Below are positions 19,508 to 28,768 of a stretch of DNA of 64,000 bases, piece after piece; position 1 is the first letter of the stretch; each line of letters opens with the position of its first letter. This DNA comes from Acidobacteriota bacterium. GTDB taxonomy: Bacteria > Acidobacteriota > Terriglobia > Terriglobales > Acidobacteriaceae. The notes beneath the pieces were generated by a model. It saw only the letters and a program-made list of their open reading frames with translations, had not been told where the DNA came from and ran no database searches. The stretch lies in assembly GCA_021846985.1 (NCBI GenBank), contig JAJZVX010000005.1, forward strand, positions 121,578 to 185,577. Direction: 5' to 3'. The position numbers and the translations under genes were made by a program.

Positions 19508-19768
19508 TTACGGCGTCGCCGCAATCATATTTGCCGCCGCAATGGCGGCCGCGCTGGGTGCAGCCGCCCCATGGCCCTCCTGCAGCCAGCCCGCCGTCAG
19601 CCATGAGCGCGGGATCGAAAACTCCGACCAGCCACAGTCCACACACACCCGCACATCCGGTTGCGGATACATCGGCGGATGGTTCAGCGTCCGCGACCGG
19701 TTCCGATAGAACCGGACTTCCGCGGGAATAACCATCACCGCCTCAGAATTACACTTTGTGCAAGCCAC
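19508..19768 (-). CDS. Small zinc-ribbon-like protein
   Basis: The 86-residue protein has two CxxC pairs (CTKC at 3-6 and CVDC about 42-45), with RFYRNRSR between them, typical of a single small zinc ribbon. The C-terminus is Ala-rich (AAAPSAAAIAAANMIAA) and could be a weak amphipathic or membrane-associated helix. The start is GTG 19768 with GAGGTG upstream. Function is unknown. Confidence 0.7.
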   Translation of the reverse strand: MACTKCNSEAVMVIPAEVRFYRNRSRTLNHPPMYPQPDVRVCVDCGWSEFSIPRSWLTAGWLQEGHGAAAPSAAAIAAANMIAATP

Positions 19769-20154
19769 AACACACCTCGGAACAGCAATCTAAATCACGG
19801 TCCTTGGAGGAGGGACCTGTGGAAAAGTCCATCCTATCCATAGACAGTTGCTCTTTTCAACAATACATAGGCCAATTCCGAGCATATTGAACTATATATT
19901 TCAAATATTTACAGATTGGTTTCATCATATAAACAATCAATCCGCAAGATAAACACAACTGCCAATGACCTTCGATCCCCTTCTCCTTCCACCCCCTGCG
20001 CTCGTAAAACAGAACTCTCTGCCCGCCGCCAGCTCCTCGACGATCCCTGCCGCTCGTCCGCATGCAGGCCCGCGGCCATGCCGCTGCGCAGGCGCCGAAA
20101 GAACACAGACTCGCTCTCCTTCGGCGCCTGCTGTATGCGACCTGCCTTCTCAAA
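19769..20154. other. A/T-richer intergenic stretch, no gene seen
   Basis: Bases 19860-19960 are clearly A/T-richer than the surroundings, and the region separates two minus-strand genes. No promoter pair, terminator hairpin or RNA family could be recognised with confidence. Confidence 0.4.
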
Positions 20155-22668
20155 TCAATGCTGGCTGCTTTGCCGCCCGAAAGCAAAACGCAAGCCTGCA
20201 CGAAGATTCACCGGCAGGCTCGGATATCCGATGGGGCCGATGTGCCCGCTGTTTGTCAGATTCTCAATCTGCGCGTAAATCCCCACCCAGGACCGGAACT
20301 GATAGCTCCCGCCGGCGTCCAGCTTCGCGTAGGCATAATCCAGGTTGCGATTCGGCAGCAGCATCGAACTCCCATAGTTGGCGTCCAGCAGAAAGGTCGA
20401 GTCATCGCTCCGGCTGGCAAACGCCGCCGTGAACATGCCGGTAATCTTGCCCTGCGCGTAGCTGGCCGTGAAATATCCCGTATGAGGCGGTCTCCGGAAC
20501 GGCCTTGCTCCCACCAGCGGTGAATACGCCCCAATGGGAATCCCATTGTACGTCGGCTCATAGCCGCTCATCAGCGCTTCATTGTCGCTGCTGAAGGAGC
20601 GCTGCACCACGGCATCCAGGTAGGTGTACCCCCCGCGCAGAAAAATGTAGTGCCCAATGCCACTCTCCAGCGTTGCCTCGATGCCCTGCGCGCGAAAAGC
20701 CTGCGTGTTCATATACACGCCGGAATCATAGACGTAATAGGAGCCGAGCGCACTGATCAGTTCCGCCTTCTGCGCCGCTGTCAGCCCCGGAACCAGATTG
20801 GGCACCAGGCGCGCTCCCACGGATTCAATCTCCTTCCCAAACTGATTGTGGAAGTAGCTGGCGCGGAAGACCAGACGCTGGCTGAAGAACGACTGCGCCA
20901 CGCCCCCCTCGTAGGTGCGCGTGGTAGGCGCCGCCAGTGGCCCGATGTGCAACTGCTGCGCCACCGTCGCCAGGTCCGGCGAGCAGGTGGGGCAGGTCAG
21001 CAGGTAATACAGCGAGCCAAACTGCTCGGCCAGTTTCGGCTCGCGCACTCCGTCGCCGTAGTTGAACAGTATCCGCGTTCCGCTGAAGGCGCCTTTGTGC
21101 GGGCGAAGCGCGTAATACGTCAGCCCCGCGTGCGGCGTGGTCTGCGTCCCAAACAGCGAATAGCGCTCCAGGCTTCCGCCCAGCGTGTAAAAGAAACGCT
21201 CCCGGAAGTCGCCGTGCACTTCCGCCAGGTAATCGTAGTTCGTGCGCTCCGTTTGCTCGTCCATAGAGTACGCCGGAAACACATAATGTCCGCGCTCGTC
21301 TTCGTAGTGGAAGCCGATCAGCCCCGTCAGATGCTGAGTAAATTTGTAGTCTCCCTCATACGTCAGCTGGTCGCGATTTGATACCTGTTGGTAGCCGCTC
21401 GGATAGACTCCCGCAAAATCCAGAATGGCCTGCCCCGTCACCGAGTCTCCGTTGGCGCCGGTAATCGTCACCACATCTCCAAGCGTGTCGCCGTAGGCGT
21501 CAAAGTCCCCCCCGCCCACCTGCGCCCACTGGTTGTACTGCTCCCGCTTGTGCGCCAGTCCGTACCGAATCACGTTATGAAACGACGGCGTCGTCTGATT
21601 GTCCAGCATCGCGCTGATAAACAGATCCTGGTCCTTTTGCGTGGCGTTGTCCGCAACGTGATAGAAATCCCACGCATTCGGCACCCCGGTGGCATCCACT
21701 CCATAGTGCAGCGTGCCTCGCAATTGCGTGTTGCCGCTCGGCTGCCAGCCCAGGTTGGCCGCCGTCGTGGCCACGTGGTACTCGTCGTTGGGCAGATCGT
21801 TGCTGGTCTGCATCCAACTGAAGGCCCCCAGGTAGTCCAGCTTGTTATGCGCCCCGGCCAACTCCATCTGCTCGCGCGATGAATTGAAGCTTCCCGCGTC
21901 GCCCTGGAACAGAAACGAAGGGAAACTCGTCGTGCCCCGTGCCGTGGTCAGATTCACCACGCTGCTTCCCGCGTCCGCGCCGTACAAACTCGAGTCCGGG
22001 CCACGATACACCTCCGCACTCTCCACAGCGGTGCTTGACAACGGCCCAAAATCAAATTCGCCGCCCAGATCGTCAATGCTGATGCCATCCAGCACCACCT
22101 CATTGGCGTCGGAGTTGCCGCCCCGCACAAAAAGTGAGGTCACGGCTCCCTGCTGCCCCGACTGCACCACGACCGTTCCCGGGATCAGCCGGAGCGGGTT
22201 CACCAACCCCTCGCGCAAAGCCAGGTCCAGCGGGCTGATCACGCTTGTCGATTCGCTCGTCTGCGGCTGCGGCGTGGGAATCCCCGTAGCCGTCACCACA
22301 ACCGACTCCCGCACCCACTCCGGCTCCAGCACCAGGTTGCGCTCCACGTTGTCCAGCCGCCCGGCATAGAAAACCGGCGTCTGCAACTGCCTGAAGCTCT
22401 TGGCGGAAATTACCAGGTAAAAGCGGCCCTCCACGCCGGTGAGAATCTGAAAACTTCCGTCGGCCGTGGAAACCGCGGTGGCGATTGCGTTTCCGTTATG
22501 AATCAGTACTACGGTGGCACCCGTCACCTTGGCGCCTGTGGCATCGGTCACAATGCCGTGAATCGATGCCGCCGGACACACCGCAGCAAACAGAAAAATC
22601 AAAATGGCGGCAAGCGGATGGGAAAAAATGCGGAAGGATGGGATATGCAGATGATCGGAAACAGACAT
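20155..22668 (-). CDS. TonB-dependent receptor, probable cobalamin/corrinoid importer (BtuB-like)
   Basis: The 837-residue outer membrane protein has a signal peptide (AAILIFLFAAVCPAASI) and an N-terminal carboxypeptidase-regulatory-like domain (IHGIVTDATGAKVTGATVVL, about 35-115). A TonB-box-like VVVTATGIP, a plug (SLFVRGGNSDANEVVLDGIS) and a barrel ending in the weaker FAFGRQSSQH follow. The substrate call rests on the cobalamin riboswitch 44 nt upstream, not on the protein alone. AAGGAG precedes the ATG. No BtuFCD genes adjoin. Confidence 0.88.
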   Translation of the reverse strand: MSVSDHLHIPSFRIFSHPLAAILIFLFAAVCPAASIHGIVTDATGAKVTGATVVLIHNGNAIATAVSTADGSFQILTGVEGRFYLVISAKSFRQLQTPVFYAGRLDNVERNLVLEPEWVRESVVVTATGIPTPQPQTSESTSVISPLDLALREGLVNPLRLIPGTVVVQSGQQGAVTSLFVRGGNSDANEVVLDGISIDDLGGEFDFGPLSSTAVESAEVYRGPDSSLYGADAGSSVVNLTTARGTTSFPSFLFQGDAGSFNSSREQMELAGAHNKLDYLGAFSWMQTSNDLPNDEYHVATTAANLGWQPSGNTQLRGTLHYGVDATGVPNAWDFYHVADNATQKDQDLFISAMLDNQTTPSFHNVIRYGLAHKREQYNQWAQVGGGDFDAYGDTLGDVVTITGANGDSVTGQAILDFAGVYPSGYQQVSNRDQLTYEGDYKFTQHLTGLIGFHYEDERGHYVFPAYSMDEQTERTNYDYLAEVHGDFRERFFYTLGGSLERYSLFGTQTTPHAGLTYYALRPHKGAFSGTRILFNYGDGVREPKLAEQFGSLYYLLTCPTCSPDLATVAQQLHIGPLAAPTTRTYEGGVAQSFFSQRLVFRASYFHNQFGKEIESVGARLVPNLVPGLTAAQKAELISALGSYYVYDSGVYMNTQAFRAQGIEATLESGIGHYIFLRGGYTYLDAVVQRSFSSDNEALMSGYEPTYNGIPIGAYSPLVGARPFRRPPHTGYFTASYAQGKITGMFTAAFASRSDDSTFLLDANYGSSMLLPNRNLDYAYAKLDAGGSYQFRSWVGIYAQIENLTNSGHIGPIGYPSLPVNLRAGLRFAFGRQSSQH

Positions 22669-22711
22669 GTCGGCTCCTTCGTCCCCCTCGGAACGTAAGC
22701 GGGTGATGACG

Positions 22712-22952
22712 CGAGGACCGGTCTCCTGACTTGCGCCTCCTCCAGCAACCTTCCCAAAGGCGCCCTTGCAGGCTGGCCTTCAGTGGTGGGTGCGGAAACT
22801 CCATAATGCGCTGAAGTTCCCTGGCTGGATGCCTGCCGCGTCCCTCATCGGTCCGCGCGGCAGTGGCGCTCACAGTTGCGGGGCAGTAGCGGAATTTCAC
22901 CGCATTCCCGAGCATCCTGGCGATTGCCGTGGTCAACTGAGCCCTCCAGCCG
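22712..22952 (-). promoter_or_regulatory. Cobalamin riboswitch (AdoCbl-type)
   Basis: Reading the minus strand, the conserved core is complete. GGGAATGCGGTGAAATTCCG and the following ACTGCCCCGCAACTGTGA lie at about 22870-22909, GCCACTG follows, and the B12 box AGTCAGGAGACCGGTC is at 22716-22731. Order and spacing match the family. It precedes the receptor gene by about 44 nt, so binding probably blocks its translation. The outer limits are estimates. Confidence 0.93.
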
Positions 22953-23093
22953 GAGGGCCAGACAAAACGTCATGGAGCAGTTTTCCGTGACATCAACGTT
23001 ATAGCCGCGCAGACCGCGCCAAGTCAAAAATACTGGTAAATACCAGACGCGCCCGCGCCGCAAACGCACCGTTCCGCTCCCTCTGCATCGAAA

Positions 23094-23170
23094 TGGTGAC
23101 CCCGGGAAGACTCGAACTTCCGACACGCAGTTTAGGAAACTGCTGCTCTATCCACCTGAGCTACGGGGCC
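23094..23170 (-). tRNA. tRNA-Arg (anticodon CCT)
   Basis: The minus strand folds as a full cloverleaf: acceptor GGCCCCG with CGGGGTC, D arm GCTCAGGTGGATAGAGC, and anticodon arm GCAGT-TTCCTAA-ACTGC giving anticodon CCT. The T arm contains GTTCGAGTC. The CCA end is encoded (23094-23096). The codon read is AGG, rare in such genomes. A recombinase remnant starts next to its 5' side on the map. Confidence 0.95.
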
Positions 23171-23945
23171 GCGTTGATTATAAAGTGCTTACTGATTTGC
23201 AGTTCACCCACAATACCACACACGCTACGATTGCTGCTGTATCTCCAAACATCGTGTGGGTGAAGGTGGGTGTGCGCATGAAACAAAGATACCAGCGTGG
23301 AAGCCTGCGGCGCGAGTACCGAGCTGGTGGCTGAGTAGTCTTTGACCCTGGCTTTCTCCAACGCCTCATTGAACCAGCGTCGGTAATTGTGCTGCGGGTC
23401 TCCCCATTGGCATTGTGAAAGACGTACGCCTGCCCGGAGCGCGCCGCCCCGTTTACTCTCTGGCTGGACTCGAATTTGTCCTGGGCCTGCTTCCGCTCCT
23501 CAATCGCATGCAGGGCGATAGTGTTGAGCGGGATGTGCCGAGCTTTCCCCGTTTTGGTTTTGGGTAGGGAGATCATTCGGCGCTCGAAAGACACATCCCG
23601 CCACTTCAACTGGAACTGTTCACTGGCCCGCCTTCCCGTATGGATCGACAAAAGAAACGCCGGAAGGTGCTCGGGCCAAATCGCACTCAGGACGGTGAGC
23701 AACTTCGTTTCCTCCTCCCCACTCAGGAAGCGAACCCGCGCGTTATGTTCCGGTTTGGCTTTAACCAGCGTGGCAGGATTGGCCGTGAGCCCTCCGCCCT
23801 CAAACTCCCGGGACTGCTTTTTCATCCTTGCCCAGGCGGGAGAATGTGCCCAGGGCCGCCGTTTGATGCGCCAGCCCTGAATTTTCCATGCAGCCGTGTA
23901 GACTGCGTCAATTGCGTTGTGGAAAAATCTTAGACCGTACGTCAA
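23171..23945 (-). pseudogene. Decayed tyrosine recombinase (phage-type integrase)
   Basis: The middle of the catalytic domain is preserved: RVRFLSGEEETKLL, then IHTGRRASEQFQLKW with the first catalytic Arg, then KTKTGKARHIPLN with the active-site Lys region, up to AYVFHNANGE. A single missing base near 23397 moves the continuation (HNYRRWFNEALEKARVKDY) into another frame. After that the HxxR box and the Tyr nucleophile cannot be found in any frame. The N-terminal core-binding domain is also missing. It ends beside tRNA-Arg, a common integration site, so it is probably the relic of an integrated element. Confidence 0.78.
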
Positions 23946-23967
23946 TCCCGTTGCTCAGGAGCGTGTA

Positions 23968-25110
23968 ATGCGCAGAATTGACATTTCACGGAGGACTCTC
24001 ATCAAGGGAATTGCGGCGACCGCGTTGGCGCCTGCATTCGCGCAGACTGCGGCCCTAGCGCAAACGGAGAAGAAGCCCTGGTGGCTGGGCAATGGCATGC
24101 CTCAAGAAAGCGCCGATACGCCCAAGATTGCGCTCGGCATCAGCCTGCAGAACGGAGTCACCGAAAAGACCATCCGCAGTCTCGTTCAGATCGGCGTCTA
24201 CCACACCTTCAGCGGCGGCCCGTCCATTCCCTGGACTGCCGAAAAACTCAAACCCTGGGTTGACCAGTTGAAGGCCGGCGGCGTTGTGCTCGGCAACCTC
24301 ATGATCGACGGTTTTCCCAAGACCATCTATGGCCGTCCGGGACGCGACGAGGAGATCGAAAAGATTCGCCAGTCGATCCAGGCCGCGGGCAAGGTAGGCA
24401 TTCCCGTGGTCGAGTACAATTTTTACGCACATCGCGCCATGGAAGGCTACTACGAAGAGGCCGGTCGTGGCGGGGCCGGCCTGACCGGCGCCAATTATGA
24501 CCGCATGAAGGGCCTGCAGCCGCTGCCGCAGGAAGGCACGCACACGCTCGCCGAAATGTGGGCCAACATCACTTACTTCCTGAAAGCTGTGGTCCCCGTC
24601 GCCGAAAAAGCCAACGTGCGCCTCGCGCTGCATCCTAACGACCCGCCTTTCCCACTGAGCCGCGGCTCGCAGCAGATCATGGCCACGCTTGAGGGATGGA
24701 AGCATCTCATCGAGATCGTGGATAGTCCCTCCAACGGCATTACCTTCGACTGCGGCGTGACTCGCGAAATGGGCGAAGATCCCGTGGCCGTCTGCCACTA
24801 TTTCGGCTCACGCGACCGGATCAATCACATGCACTACCGCAACCCACATGTGATTAAGCCATACGTGAACTATGTCGAAGGTTTCATCGACGAAGGCGAT
24901 GTGAACATGCTGGCCGTCATGCGCGAGCTGGTTCGCTTAAAATATTCGCGCGAACTGAATCCTGAGCATCCACGCGCCATCGACTACGATCGCGCCCGCG
25001 GTCCGATACACGGTTATCCGGGCGGCGGCGGTTATGGCGGCGACCTGTACGACGTCGCTTACGCCAAGGCCATGCTGCAGGCGGCGCTGATCCTCGAAAA
25101 GGAAGGTTGA
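23968..25110 (+). CDS. Mannonate dehydratase-like TIM-barrel protein with twin-arginine signal
   Basis: The 380 residues begin with a Tat signal (SRRTLIKGIAATALAPAFA), so export to the periplasm is predicted. The mature part follows the UxuA pattern: VRLALHPNDPPFPLSRG, NGITFDCGVTREMGEDPV with the Cys, and RINHMHYRNPHVIKPYVNYVEGF with the second metal His. UxuA removes water from D-mannonate to give 2-keto-3-deoxy-gluconate. A Gly-rich segment near the C-terminus (GYPGGGGYGGDLYDVAYAKA) fits the family end. The start is ATG 23968; upstream residues belong to the integrase region. The true substrate may be a related aldonate. Confidence 0.8.
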   Translation: MRRIDISRRTLIKGIAATALAPAFAQTAALAQTEKKPWWLGNGMPQESADTPKIALGISLQNGVTEKTIRSLVQIGVYHTFSGGPSIPWTAEKLKPWVDQLKAGGVVLGNLMIDGFPKTIYGRPGRDEEIEKIRQSIQAAGKVGIPVVEYNFYAHRAMEGYYEEAGRGGAGLTGANYDRMKGLQPLPQEGTHTLAEMWANITYFLKAVVPVAEKANVRLALHPNDPPFPLSRGSQQIMATLEGWKHLIEIVDSPSNGITFDCGVTREMGEDPVAVCHYFGSRDRINHMHYRNPHVIKPYVNYVEGFIDEGDVNMLAVMRELVRLKYSRELNPEHPRAIDYDRARGPIHGYPGGGGYGGDLYDVAYAKAMLQAALILEKEG

Positions 25111-25125
25111 GCTTCCGCGCACACA

Positions 25126-25149
25126 GGACCGCTGCTCTGGCAGCGGTCC
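25126..25149. terminator. Stem-loop between convergent genes
   Basis: A perfect 10-bp stem (25126-25135 and 25140-25149) has a TCTG loop. It sits between the convergent stops at 25110 and 25158. No T-run follows, so it may act as a mutual roadblock or RNA end-protector rather than a classic terminator. Confidence 0.5.
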
Positions 25150-25157
25150 CGCGTGCG

Positions 25158-26495
25158 TCATGCGCCCGCCAGTTCCCCTGTCGTATTCGCACCGTCTGCC
25201 GCGGCAAGCCGAGCACGCGGATCGACAATGAGCCAGGCTACGGCGCCCGATGCAGCCAGCACGGTCGCCGTTAAAAAGGAAATATCCCACCCGAAGCGTG
25301 CCGCCAGCAGCGGTGTGAGCGACGCCGTGACCGCGCCGCCTATCTGGCCACCCATATTCATCGCACCCGAAACTGCACCCGCGTGCTCGCCCGCATAATC
25401 CGCAGTCACGCTCCAGTAACTGCTCTGGGCAATATACAAGGCCCCTGCTCCGCAGGCCAGCACTGTGCTGGCAAGCGCGCTGTTGTGTGCGTGTGATCCG
25501 GCCACCAGCAAAACAGCCGTGCTGCCTAGCGCAATTGCCGGCAGGATGCACCTCCCCATGCGCGCGTTGTAGCGGTGGGTCAGCCCGTCGCTGATGACGC
25601 CGCCCACCAGTGAGCCCAGGGTCATGGCGATGAAGGGCAGCATCGAATAGATCGCGCTGGTTTTCAAATTCAGCCCCCGCACCTGCGCCAGATAAATATA
25701 GAACCAACTAAAGAAGATCCAGGCAACATAGCCATAAGTAAAGTAACTGTAAGTGACAGCCAGAACCTCCTTACTGCGGACGATCTTAGCCCACGGTGTC
25801 GGCGTGCGGCCGCCCTCCCTTGCCTGTGTGTTTTTTGGACGGGCGCCGCCGCGGCCGCTGGCGATCCACTCCAACTCCTCTTTCCGGACCAGCGGATGCT
25901 CCTCCGGAGTGTTGCGCGCGGCCAAATACCACACCGCCCCGGCCACGATTCCCAACGTCGCGCAGAACCGGAAGGAGGCACGCCATCCATAGGTCAGGAC
26001 GATCGCTGTCAGCAGCGGCTGGCTGAGCCCTGCACCCAAACCCACACCGGCAAAGATGATGCCGTTTGCCTTGCCCCTTTCCGGAATCGGGAACCAGCGC
26101 TCCACAAACTGATTAGCGGCCGGATACATGATGGCCTCGCCTGCCCCCAGTGAGCAGCGGATTGCGATCAGAATCCACAGCGCACCCTGCACCCCGCGTG
26201 GCAGCAGCGCCGTGAGGGCGATGAAAAACGCCCACCACGCCACGCTGATGGCCAGCAGGCGGCGCGATCCGAAGCGCCGCGCCAGCACGCCGCCCGGAAT
26301 CTGGAAGCACGCATAGCCGACCAGGAAGGCGCTGAATATCCAGCCTAAATGCGCGTTGTCGATCTTGAACTCGCTGCAGATGGGGAGACCCGCCACCGCT
26401 ACGTTGGTGCGGTCCATGTAAGCTACGGCGCTCAGCACAAGAATCCACACCACCAGCAGATAGCGGATGGGCAGTTTCAATCCTGGCCTGCTCAC
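25158..26495 (-). CDS. MFS permease of the anion:cation symporter type (hexuronate/galactonate-like)
   Basis: The 445-residue inner membrane protein has 12 hydrophobic segments. AYMDRTNVAVAGLP in the first helix region and GEAIMYPAANQFVERWFPIPERGKANG between helices 4 and 5 are typical of the ExuT/GudP/DgoT family, which imports hexuronates and aldonates with protons. GTG 26495 is preferred because AGGAG stands 9 nt upstream; another GTG lies seven codons earlier. Neighbouring mannonate dehydratase-type genes support a uronate or aldonate substrate. Confidence 0.87.
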   Translation of the reverse strand: MSRPGLKLPIRYLLVVWILVLSAVAYMDRTNVAVAGLPICSEFKIDNAHLGWIFSAFLVGYACFQIPGGVLARRFGSRRLLAISVAWWAFFIALTALLPRGVQGALWILIAIRCSLGAGEAIMYPAANQFVERWFPIPERGKANGIIFAGVGLGAGLSQPLLTAIVLTYGWRASFRFCATLGIVAGAVWYLAARNTPEEHPLVRKEELEWIASGRGGARPKNTQAREGGRTPTPWAKIVRSKEVLAVTYSYFTYGYVAWIFFSWFYIYLAQVRGLNLKTSAIYSMLPFIAMTLGSLVGGVISDGLTHRYNARMGRCILPAIALGSTAVLLVAGSHAHNSALASTVLACGAGALYIAQSSYWSVTADYAGEHAGAVSGAMNMGGQIGGAVTASLTPLLAARFGWDISFLTATVLAASGAVAWLIVDPRARLAAADGANTTGELAGA

Positions 26496-26547
26496 TGACT
26501 TATCGCTCCTATACACCGGTCATTCACAAGATATGCCGTCAAACGTG

Positions 26548-27486
26548 CTATTCATCCGCATGCTCCTTCGCTTTGGCCAGCATAGCGTCAAAGTCCTTGC
26601 GTGACATCTTCAGTTTCGCGGGATGCGCGTCGATCCACTTTGCAAACCCGGCGTATTTCGCCGCTGTCCATCCGCCCTCGAACTGGGCGCCATTCTTTCC
26701 TCCCTGGTTCAACTCAAAGTTGTAGTCGTCCATCAGATTGGTAAACTCGGCGGAGCGGATGGCTTCATCGGCCAGGATGGCGGGAATAAAGAGCACACCC
26801 TCGCGCTTGGCCAGCACCAGATCTCCGGGCAGCACCACCGCCCGTCCAATGCGGATGGGCGCATTGATCGCTGTCAGCTCCATCTGCGCCCACGCCGAAG
26901 GGTCGTAGCCGCGATAGAAGCCGTTGAAGTTGAGAATCTCGCGGTTCTCCTCCTGGTCGCGGATGCCCCCATTGAAGACGAAGCCGGTGTGGGTGTGCGC
27001 GGCCACAGCGTTGCCCAAGTTGGACCCGATCAGCGTGCCTTCAACGACTTTTCCGAAGCCGTCCGCCACGTACACGTCCCCCTTTTGCAGTTCTGCGATG
27101 GGCCACGAGTTGGTGGCGCCCACGCGGCCTTCCGCCTTACCCTCGGCTTCGATAGCCTGCGCCATGTCCGGCCGCGCCGGCATATACTGAGCCGTCAGCG
27201 CGCGACCGGCAAAGGGCTTGTCGATGTGCAACGCCTGCCATCCGGACTCGAATTGACTATCGTAGCCTTTGGAGCGTAGAAACTCCCAGATATCTTCGAT
27301 GGAGAGTTGTACCGCACGCTTTAATAAGTCATCCGGCACTTTGGGCCGCCCGTCCGGGAAGCGTTCACCCTTCCAGCCCGAGGTATAGAACAGAATCTGC
27401 TGCCGGCTCATCTTCACCTGGCTCATCGCAGGCAGCGCCGCCATCAGTAGAGATCCCACCAGCGCCGTCACAATCGCATTTTTCAT
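26548..27486 (-). CDS. RraA-like/oxo-acid aldolase family protein with signal peptide
   Basis: The 312-residue protein has a Sec signal peptide (AIVTALVGSLLMAALPAMS), then an RraA-type fold with VADGFGKVVEGTLIGSNLG and HTGFVFNGGIRDQEENREI. These hold the Gly-rich loop and Arg-Asp pair used by 4-hydroxy-4-methyl-2-oxoglutarate aldolases. A cytoplasmic RNase E regulator would not carry a signal peptide, so an exported aldolase or lyase for a sugar-acid product is more likely. Long N- and C-terminal additions exceed the core of about 160 residues. GGAG lies 5 nt before ATG 27486. Confidence 0.82.
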   Translation of the reverse strand: MKNAIVTALVGSLLMAALPAMSQVKMSRQQILFYTSGWKGERFPDGRPKVPDDLLKRAVQLSIEDIWEFLRSKGYDSQFESGWQALHIDKPFAGRALTAQYMPARPDMAQAIEAEGKAEGRVGATNSWPIAELQKGDVYVADGFGKVVEGTLIGSNLGNAVAAHTHTGFVFNGGIRDQEENREILNFNGFYRGYDPSAWAQMELTAINAPIRIGRAVVLPGDLVLAKREGVLFIPAILADEAIRSAEFTNLMDDYNFELNQGGKNGAQFEGGWTAAKYAGFAKWIDAHPAKLKMSRKDFDAMLAKAKEHADE

Positions 27487-27564
27487 CGAACTCTCCGAAT
27501 CTCTTTTCCTGGGTCCAGGAATTCCCGCCGCATGCATCACGGCGTACCCGCCCGTTCTACCACG

Positions 27565-28683
27565 TCAACCGCGCGCCTCGGCGCGGTTCTTCAGGGCCTT
27601 CATGTAGGCGAATCCATAGGCCTGCTCGGGATAATGGCCACCGACAACCTGGGGCGTATGATCCAGGATCACGATGCCGTCGAATTTGACCTCCACCAGC
27701 GCCTGCATGATCTTCGACATATCGTAGTAGCCGTTATCCATGAAGGTTTCAATGAAGTGCGGCAACGGCGCGGTCACATTGCGGAAGTGAATCTTCCATA
27801 TCTTTTCCGGTCCGAAGAAGCGGATCATCTCCGCCGGATCCTTGTGCATCAGCTTGGGCCCGCCTTCGTTCCAGCAGCCACAGCACAGGCAGATGCCCAC
27901 GCTGGGACTGTTGGCAATCTCCATGGCCCGCTTATAGCCTTCAAAATTGGCGAAGATGCAGCGAGGAACGCCGGCTAACTCGGGCTCCGGCGGATCATCG
28001 GGGTGAATGCCGATACGGATGTTGTTCTCTTCCGCGACCGGCGCCACCTGCCGGATGAAATATGTATAGTTCTCCCATATCTCTTCCTTTGAGAAGCGCC
28101 GTCCATGCGACAGAGGCTCGTAAAATTTCTGATCCATCCAGACCCCAACCTTGTTAGGACTGGCCATGTCGAACTCCCGCGCCCGCGCGCCTCGCACCAC
28201 CGCTGTGCCGCTACTCCAAATGCCGTTGCCCATGTGCGCATAGGTGGTGTAATGGATGCCGGCCTTTCCCATATTGCGCAGATACTGTTTGTACTCCTCG
28301 ATCTTTCTGTCGCGCCCGGGAAGGTTCAGCACCACCTCCGGCATATTATGGACACTGGTATTGCCGATGTTCCACACCGTAATGCCTGCATTGGCATAGC
28401 GTTTTTTGATCTGCATGAAGCCTTCGGCGGTGCGCAGGTCCGGCGTTGAACCCACGCTCACATACTCGGCGCCGATCTGTTTCAGGAACAGCAGCTCATC
28501 GTCCGTCGGCTTGGCCGATGCTTGCGCGCACAGCTTGATCCCCGGCGCATTCCCTGGCGCCGAAGCGGGTGCCATCCGCTCCGCCTGCATCAGCGCCGTC
28601 GCGCCCAGCGCCAGTTTCACAAACTCCCTCCTGTCCGGGCTGAACGCGGCGGGAACCTCACCCTGCGATGCAGAACCACTCAT
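27565..28683 (-). CDS. Mannonate dehydratase UxuA family, Tat-exported
   Basis: This 372-residue TIM-barrel enzyme has a twin-arginine signal (DRREFVKLALGATALM). Clear UxuA features are ENNIRIGIHPDDPPEPELAG, ANSPSVGICLCCGCWNEGG with the metal Cys, WKIHFRNVTAPLPHF with the metal His, and GIVILDHTPQVVGG. The reaction is D-mannonate to 2-keto-3-deoxy-gluconate. Length is close to that of E. coli UxuA once the signal is removed. GGAGG precedes ATG 28683. It is followed by the RraA-like gene 78 nt downstream. Confidence 0.86.
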   Translation of the reverse strand: MSGSASQGEVPAAFSPDRREFVKLALGATALMQAERMAPASAPGNAPGIKLCAQASAKPTDDELLFLKQIGAEYVSVGSTPDLRTAEGFMQIKKRYANAGITVWNIGNTSVHNMPEVVLNLPGRDRKIEEYKQYLRNMGKAGIHYTTYAHMGNGIWSSGTAVVRGARAREFDMASPNKVGVWMDQKFYEPLSHGRRFSKEEIWENYTYFIRQVAPVAEENNIRIGIHPDDPPEPELAGVPRCIFANFEGYKRAMEIANSPSVGICLCCGCWNEGGPKLMHKDPAEMIRFFGPEKIWKIHFRNVTAPLPHFIETFMDNGYYDMSKIMQALVEVKFDGIVILDHTPQVVGGHYPEQAYGFAYMKALKNRAEARG

Positions 28684-28768
28684 CTGTTTGCCCCTCCCCT
28701 TGTTTAGATTTCCTTTTGCCGGCGTGGGCTAGATGCCACCCGTTGCCGCATTGCCAGAGCATGCTCCT

